A stretch of DNA of 43,930 nucleotides. Origin: an uncultured Akkermansia sp. (GTDB lineage Bacteria > Verrucomicrobiota > Verrucomicrobiia > Verrucomicrobiales > Akkermansiaceae). How positions within the stretch are numbered: the stretch's first letter is position 1; every line of letters begins with the position of its first letter. Where the stretch lies: the NCBI GenBank assembly GCA_947631435.1, contig CANRLM010000007.1, forward strand, positions 1 through 43,930, given 5' to 3'. Below the pieces are notes generated by a model. That model worked only from the letters and a program-made list of their open reading frames with translations. It searched no databases and was not told the DNA's origin. Made by a program: the position numbers and the translations under genes. Positions 39,993 to 43,930 of this stretch are shown in pieces.

Positions 39993-42284
39993 ATGAGGCT
40001 GCATCATTTTTTACTATTTGCCCTGGCAGGTATGGCCGGCTGTTTGCAGGCAGCAGAGAAGCCCAACATCATCATGATCCTCGTGGATGACATGGGGTGG
40101 GGCGATCTGAGCTTTAATCAGGCGTCGGGAGCGAAGATAAAGGCGCCGGCTATCATGACTCCGCAGCTCAGGAAACTGGCAGACGAGGGGGTACAGCTCA
40201 CGCGCCACTACACGAGTGCGCCCGTGTGCGCTCCTGCGCGGGCTTCCCTGTTCGGCGGGGTGCATCAAGGTCATGCAGAGGTGATTCGGAACAATAGTTT
40301 TGATGCTGCTCTCGAGAACAGTCACACTCTTGCCAGTGTGCTCAAGAAGGCCGGTTACGCCACGGCGCTCATTGGCAAGTGGGGCATCGGAGGAGGCGCA
40401 GAAAGCGGCGGCACTCCCGAAACTTCCGGCGCCTGGCCTACGGCCCGTGGTTTTGATTACTTTTTCGGGTACAACAATCACATTGCCGGTCATCGTCACT
40501 ACCCGAAAGAGGATCCCGCCGTCGATCCCGATACGCATGTGAATGCTATCTGGGACGGCAATGAAGTGATCACCGACAAATTGGATAATTGTTACAGCAC
40601 AGACCTCTTCACGGCGCGTGCCAAGAAGTGGATTGTGGACACGCATAATGCCGCGCCGGATAAGCCGTTCTTTCTGGCTCTCACTCTCATCGCTCCGCAT
40701 GCGCGTCTGGCGGTTCCCTCTGTTCCGTATCCTGCGAAGGGGGGGCTGAAGGGCGGTGTACAGTGGGTAGGAGAACCCGGGCACATGATCAACACCGCCA
40801 GGGGTGAATGGGACAGCTTCATCAATCCCGAGTACCGCGAAGCGTGGACCGATTACGCGAAGCACCGCTACGTTGAACCGGCTGATCGCAAAAAGAAACA
40901 GGACATACTAGGGAGAAAGCTCCTGTCCGCTCGTCGCCACGCCACCATGGTCTCTCGCATTGATGACGCCGTGGGGGATATCATGCAGCTGGTTCGAGAT
41001 CTCAAACTCGAACAAAATACGTTCCTTGTCTTCCTCAGCGACAACGGTCCCCACGATGAGGGGGGATCCGTGCGCGCCACAGCGGATCACCCAGCGCCTG
41101 CGCAGGATCCATCTTTTTTCCGCAGTTACGGGCCGCTGGATGGGATCAAGCGCGACGCCCTGGAAGGAGGGCTGCGCGTGCCTGCCCTGGTGTGGGCGCC
41201 CGGTCTGGTAAAAAAGGGAGCCGTTGTTACGCGTCCCGGGCAATTTCACGACTGGATGGCAACCTTTGCTGATCTGGCGGGGGTTCCGGTGCCGATGCGC
41301 TGCGATGGCGTCTCGCTCATGCCCACTCTGCGGGGAGAAGGAAGTAAGCAGCGGGAAGGTGTAGTGTATTCTGAGTATTCTTACGGCGGTAAGGTGCCGA
41401 AATACCCGGATTTTGCAAAAAATAAGATCGACCGCCCGCGCGGCGAGCAGCAGGTCATTTTCTTTGCCGATCCCGGGAGCAAGAAGGGGGCTCCACGTTG
41501 GCTGAAAGCCATCCGCACCGGCATGAAGACAGGAGAGGAGGATTTCGAAATCTATGATGTCCTCACCGATACGCACGAGGAGAAAAATATAGCGAGTCGC
41601 TATGCTTTCCTGCAGCCCCATCTCAAGAAGAGCGTGCTCTGGAATCGGCGGGCCTATGACTACGTTCGCAACCCGGACGCCGGACCTCGCAAAAATCCGT
41701 GCAATGGTCGCCGCCCCTACGATTCACTGCTCGTGCCCCCCAACAGCCCTGCCGGTAAGACGAAGTCCGGTCTGGTGATGCGCACGGTGAAAGCGGATTG
41801 TCCGTGGGTGCCGGCGTTTGATACTGTGCCCGGCGCTGCCGAGGCGAAGTCCGTTGTGGTGGGGAGTCCGAATGAGGAGGAGCTGCCGGCCGGCAGCGTG
41901 ACGGAGTTCAAAGGGTACATCAATGTACCGCAGGAGTACAAGGACTGGCATTTCTTCCTGACTCTCAGCGATGTGCCGGGCACCAAAGCCTACATTAAGA
42001 TGCACAACTTTCAGCTTATTGACGCAGATATGAACTACAAGCCCGGCACTACGGCAGGCGTTTCCTCCGCGGCAAACACAGTGGAACGCCTCGAGGGGAA
42101 AACCGGGAAAAAGGGGATTCCCCTGGAGAAAGGGTTGCATGAGGTGACGATCACCGTTGTGCAGGGAGCGGCTGCGCCCGGCAGGATGAAACTCGAATGG
42201 GAAATGCCCGCCGGGCAGAATCCCGCTCGCGAGGAGATCCCCGCAGCGAACTTTTGTCACGCCGTCGAAGGCAGCGGCGACTAA
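39993..42284 (+). CDS. secreted type I sulfatase with C-terminal beta-sandwich-like extension
   Basis: 763 aa. The signal peptide ends near L-Q-A-A-E (about 20); G-M-A-G-C before it is a weak lipobox, so a lipoprotein is possible. The sulfatase fold starts K-P-N-I-I-M-I-L-V-D-D-M-G-W-G-D-L (Asp32/Asp33) and has V-C-A-P-A-R-A-S-L, with Cys79 as the formylglycine site (C-x-A-x-R variant). I-G-K-W-G-I, L-I-A-P-H-A-R and the metal site L-S-D-N-G-P-H follow. About 200 extra residues at the C-terminus (from about 560) look like a beta-rich accessory or carbohydrate-binding domain (F-K-G-Y-I-N-V-P, G-L-H-E-V-T-I-T-V-V-Q-G). It resembles arylsulfatase A-type glycan sulfatases; substrate unknown. The ATG has a good AGGAG site. 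Convergent with coaC, overlapping by 4 bp. Confidence 0.9.
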   Translation: MRLHHFLLFALAGMAGCLQAAEKPNIIMILVDDMGWGDLSFNQASGAKIKAPAIMTPQLRKLADEGVQLTRHYTSAPVCAPARASLFGGVHQGHAEVIRNNSFDAALENSHTLASVLKKAGYATALIGKWGIGGGAESGGTPETSGAWPTARGFDYFFGYNNHIAGHRHYPKEDPAVDPDTHVNAIWDGNEVITDKLDNCYSTDLFTARAKKWIVDTHNAAPDKPFFLALTLIAPHARLAVPSVPYPAKGGLKGGVQWVGEPGHMINTARGEWDSFINPEYREAWTDYAKHRYVEPADRKKKQDILGRKLLSARRHATMVSRIDDAVGDIMQLVRDLKLEQNTFLVFLSDNGPHDEGGSVRATADHPAPAQDPSFFRSYGPLDGIKRDALEGGLRVPALVWAPGLVKKGAVVTRPGQFHDWMATFADLAGVPVPMRCDGVSLMPTLRGEGSKQREGVVYSEYSYGGKVPKYPDFAKNKIDRPRGEQQVIFFADPGSKKGAPRWLKAIRTGMKTGEEDFEIYDVLTDTHEEKNIASRYAFLQPHLKKSVLWNRRAYDYVRNPDAGPRKNPCNGRRPYDSLLVPPNSPAGKTKSGLVMRTVKADCPWVPAFDTVPGAAEAKSVVVGSPNEEELPAGSVTEFKGYINVPQEYKDWHFFLTLSDVPGTKAYIKMHNFQLIDADMNYKPGTTAGVSSAANTVERLEGKTGKKGIPLEKGLHEVTITVVQGAAAPGRMKLEWEMPAGQNPAREEIPAANFCHAVEGSGD

Positions 42285-42814
42285 ATGCAATTGAGGATGG
42301 CCTGCGTGATTTGCTCGACCGGCACCAGGCGTCCCTTGCCGGTAGTTCCGCACGCCAGAGTTCCCTCTTCCGCGGGGCCGATAACGCTGTGCCCGCGCGA
42401 GAGGAGGATGCTCACATTCTCCTGAGTGGCCTCGTGCTCCCACATCTGCGTGTTCATGGCGGGGAAAAAGAGCACTTTGGCGCGCGTGGCCAGGTAGAGA
42501 CTTGTAAGGGCATTGGGCGCCAGTCCCCGGGCCATGCAAGCCATGGTGTTTGCACTTGCCGGAACAATGGCCAGCACGTCCGCCTTCTGTGCCAGCATGA
42601 TGTGCATCGGCATCCAGTCCGCCATTTCGTCATCCAGGTTGCAGATGACAGGGTTGCGCGACAGCGTATGCAGCGTCAGAGGAGTTACGAAATTCAACGC
42701 CGCCGGGGTGCAGACGCAGTGCACCTCATGTCCGGCTTTCACCAGGGAAGAGGCAACATCAGCCGCCTTGTAAGCGGCGATGGAGCCACAGATTCCCAGA
42801 ACGACAAAGGCCAT
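42281..42814 (-). CDS. coaC: phosphopantothenoylcysteine decarboxylase (stand-alone flavoprotein)
   Basis: 177 aa. FMN-binding flavoprotein fold with G-I-C-G-S-I-A-A-Y-K-A-A-D (7-19), His71 in the catalytic M-H-I-M-L-A position, P-A-S-A-N-T-M-A (85-92), P-A-M-N (118-121), and the flexible lid A-C-G-T-T-G-K-G-R with Cys155. These separate PPC decarboxylases from other flavin decarboxylases. It makes 4'-phosphopantetheine on the way to coenzyme A. Most bacteria have a fused CoaBC; here only the decarboxylase half is present, so the ligase (coaB) must be elsewhere. It is 15 bp after ridA in the same unit. Confidence 0.88.
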   Translation of the reverse strand: MAFVVLGICGSIAAYKAADVASSLVKAGHEVHCVCTPAALNFVTPLTLHTLSRNPVICNLDDEMADWMPMHIMLAQKADVLAIVPASANTMACMARGLAPNALTSLYLATRAKVLFFPAMNTQMWEHEATQENVSILLSRGHSVIGPAEEGTLACGTTGKGRLVPVEQITQAILNCI

Positions 42815-42829
42815 GGCCGGGGGGAAAAA

Positions 42830-43300
42830 TCAGAGACGAGAGGGGTCGAACTCAACGATCATGTTGATTTCGACAGCTACGCCGAGGGGCAGACTCGCCA
42901 CACCGACGGCCGAGCGAGAGTGAGCTGCCTCCGGTCCGAAAAGTTCCACCAGGAGATCCGACGCTCCGTTGAGCACTTTCGCCTGGTCTGTAAATTCCGG
43001 GACGCAATTCACAAAGCCGTTTACCGCGACGATGCGGGTGATGGGCTCAAAGCTGCCGAGTTCAGCCCGGATGACGGCGAGACGATTCAGGATAGCAGCT
43101 GCGGCAGCCTTCTGTCCTTCCTCCACGGTAAGGTCGCGCCCCAGCTTGCCGTAGAATGCGCTTTCGCCATTCACCGATATACCGCCGGAAAGATGCAGCA
43201 GGTTGCCGCTGCGGATGCATTGCACGTAAGATCCGACCGGTTGCGGCGCCGGGAGGAGCTGAAGTCCTCTTTCCTCAAGAACGCGGGAGTTGAGTTTCAT
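42830..43300 (-). CDS. RidA/YjgF-family protein
   Basis: 156 aa, somewhat longer than the ~128 of canonical RidA. Family motifs include I-R-S-G-N-L-L-H-L-S-G-G, E-E-G-Q-K-A-A-A-A-A-I-L-N, and the C-terminal R-S-A-V-G-V-A-S-L-P-L-G-V-A-V-E-I-N, in which Arg129 matches the Arg needed to deaminate reactive enamine/imine intermediates. It would protect PLP enzymes from 2-aminoacrylate damage. The start at 43300 is chosen by homology and because a promoter (43308-43335) lies directly upstream; the open frame extending to 43447 is not used. Confidence 0.88.
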   Translation of the reverse strand: MKLNSRVLEERGLQLLPAPQPVGSYVQCIRSGNLLHLSGGISVNGESAFYGKLGRDLTVEEGQKAAAAAILNRLAVIRAELGSFEPITRIVAVNGFVNCVPEFTDQAKVLNGASDLLVELFGPEAAHSRSAVGVASLPLGVAVEINMIVEFDPSRL

Positions 43301-43307
43301 GCCCCCA

Positions 43308-43335
43308 ATCCTACTCTCGCCTGTTGAAATGTCAA
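43308..43335 (-). promoter_or_regulatory. promoter of ridA-coaC, predicting a leaderless mRNA
   Basis: Perfect TTGACA (43330-43335), 16 bp spacer, TAGGAT (43308-43313) on the minus strand; expected start about 43301, next to the ATG at 43300. Confidence 0.6.
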
Positions 43336-43590
43336 GAACGCAAATCCGCAAAGCGAAAGCCGGGGTAAAGAAGAGAAGCACAGGCGAAGTCCGTCCGGAA
43401 AGCTTCGTGGACACGCAGAGCTGAATCCTCGGCTTAGCTCTCCACAAAACATTTCTAATTAGCTACGGCGCACGCTTCACCCCCACCACCTCAGCTATCG
43501 CTTCTCCCCTCCACATCTCTGCCCGGGGGCTGTCGCCGCCCCCTCCCTGAAGCGCTCACAAAAAAATCCACACCCTTCGTCATTTTTGTC
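43336..43590. other. gap before the tRNA promoter, no gene seen
   Basis: Part of a 364-bp gene-free stretch (43301-43664). It contains a GGGGGC/GCCCCC dyad near 43525-43545 and C/T-rich sequence; antisense frames here are spurious. Confidence 0.4.
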
Positions 43591-43619
43591 TTGTCAAGCT
43601 GCTCCTTTCTATGTATCAT
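43591..43619 (+). promoter_or_regulatory. promoter of the tRNA-Phe/tRNA-Pro unit
   Basis: TTGTCA (43591-43596), 17 bp spacer, TATCAT (43614-43619); predicted start near 43626, about 39 nt before tRNA-Phe. Confidence 0.7.
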
Positions 43620-43664
43620 GGCCCGGCGCTTGTCCTCTGCGTAAGAGGAAAGAGCCGCGAGGAG

Positions 43665-43737
43665 GGCTCGGTAGCTCAGTTGGCAGAGCAGAGGACTGAA
43701 AATCCTTGTGTCGGCGGTTCGATTCCGTCCCGAGCCA
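43665..43737 (+). tRNA. tRNA-Phe (GAA)
   Basis: Complete cloverleaf: acceptor GGCTCGG/CCGAGCC, D arm GCTC/GAGC, anticodon loop CTGAAAA (anticodon GAA), T arm GGCGG TTCGATT CCGTC, discriminator A. CCA is not encoded. Confidence 0.95.
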
Positions 43738-43759
43738 TCCAACTCCCCGCTTTTGTGAA

Positions 43760-43833
43760 CGGGGCGTAGCTCAGCCTGGTAGAGCGCCAGCTTTGGGAGC
43801 TGGATGTCGTAGGTTCGAATCCTGTCGCCCCGA
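43760..43833 (+). tRNA. tRNA-Pro (TGG)
   Basis: Complete cloverleaf with perfect acceptor CGGGGCG/CGCCCCG, anticodon stem CCAGC/GCTGG and loop TTTGGGA (anticodon TGG), T arm GTAGG TTCGAAT CCTGT. CCA is not encoded. It lies 22 nt after tRNA-Phe and is presumably co-transcribed. Confidence 0.95.
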
Positions 43834-43930
43834 GTAAAGAATATGACTTTTGAGTCAACCCAAATTTTTGTGGAAAGAGGGATTTTTGTGAAACAGGCGG
43901 GAGCATTCGAGCAAGACGCGTAAACGATAG

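Noticed and set aside
43491..43906. Minus-strand frames of 83 and 76 codons with G-A-T-G-F-E-P-T-T-S and R-N-R-T-A-D type sequences
   Set aside because: These are antisense translations of the tRNA-Phe and tRNA-Pro genes, a well-known source of spurious proteins.

Overview
The window looks like chromosome of a Verrucomicrobiota bacterium, most likely Akkermansia-like. This is inferred from gene content, not from a marker search: two secreted formylglycine-type sulfatases, an ExbB/ExbD/ExbD/TPR cluster, Sel1 and ankyrin exported proteins, a ThrRS without TGS domain, and few Shine-Dalgarno sites. Several sigma70-type promoters (TTGACA-like and TATAAT-like hexamers 16-18 bp apart) can be read in the gaps, some placed so close to start codons that the mRNA would be nearly leaderless.

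Layout. 1-3.6 kb: partial tRNA-Thr, small secreted Sel1 protein, truA, an acidic lipoprotein, a ~700 bp gap without a recognised gene, and a GNAT gene. 3.6-10.9 kb (minus): exbB-exbD-exbD, then a 1134-aa secreted TPR protein and a secreted protein with an AKPG minisatellite tail; a 58-aa lipoprotein precedes them as its own unit. 11.6-14.6 kb (plus): AsmA-like protein, IF-1-like OB protein, trmL, DEDD exonuclease. 14.7-19.7 kb (minus): thrS-infC and a PiT transporter with a PhoU-like tail. 19.7-22.1 kb: an accessory patch with an exported Sel1-repeat protein between two 85-bp direct repeats, its upstream region framed by a 19-bp inverted pair. 22.1-23.7 kb (minus): yqjD/yqjE-like membrane proteins and a cupin. 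24-28.5 kb (plus): carA-purA and a sulfatase. 28.5-32.9 kb (minus): mnmE, rpsB-tsf, fmt. 33.1-39.7 kb (plus): three tandem ankyrin paralogues. 40-42.3 kb: a second sulfatase. 42.3-43.3 kb (minus): ridA-coaC. 43.6-43.8 kb: tRNA-Phe and tRNA-Pro.

The most interesting part is the ankyrin array. Each copy carries its own near-identical promoter and leader. In the first two copies an uninterrupted C9 tract lies just after the ATG expected from the promoter, and that ATG is out of frame with the body of the gene; one extra C would restore the frame in both. In the third copy the tract is interrupted (CCTCTCCCC) and the ATG is in frame. Together with 507 bp of perfect identity between copies 1 and 2, this looks like a phase-variable and recombining family of exported, C-terminally membrane-anchored ankyrin proteins. 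Homopolymer sequencing error is the main alternative.

Most of the rest is housekeeping: tRNA modification (truA, trmL, mnmE), translation (thrS, infC, rpsB, tsf, fmt, tRNAs), and nucleotide or cofactor synthesis (carA, purA, coaC).
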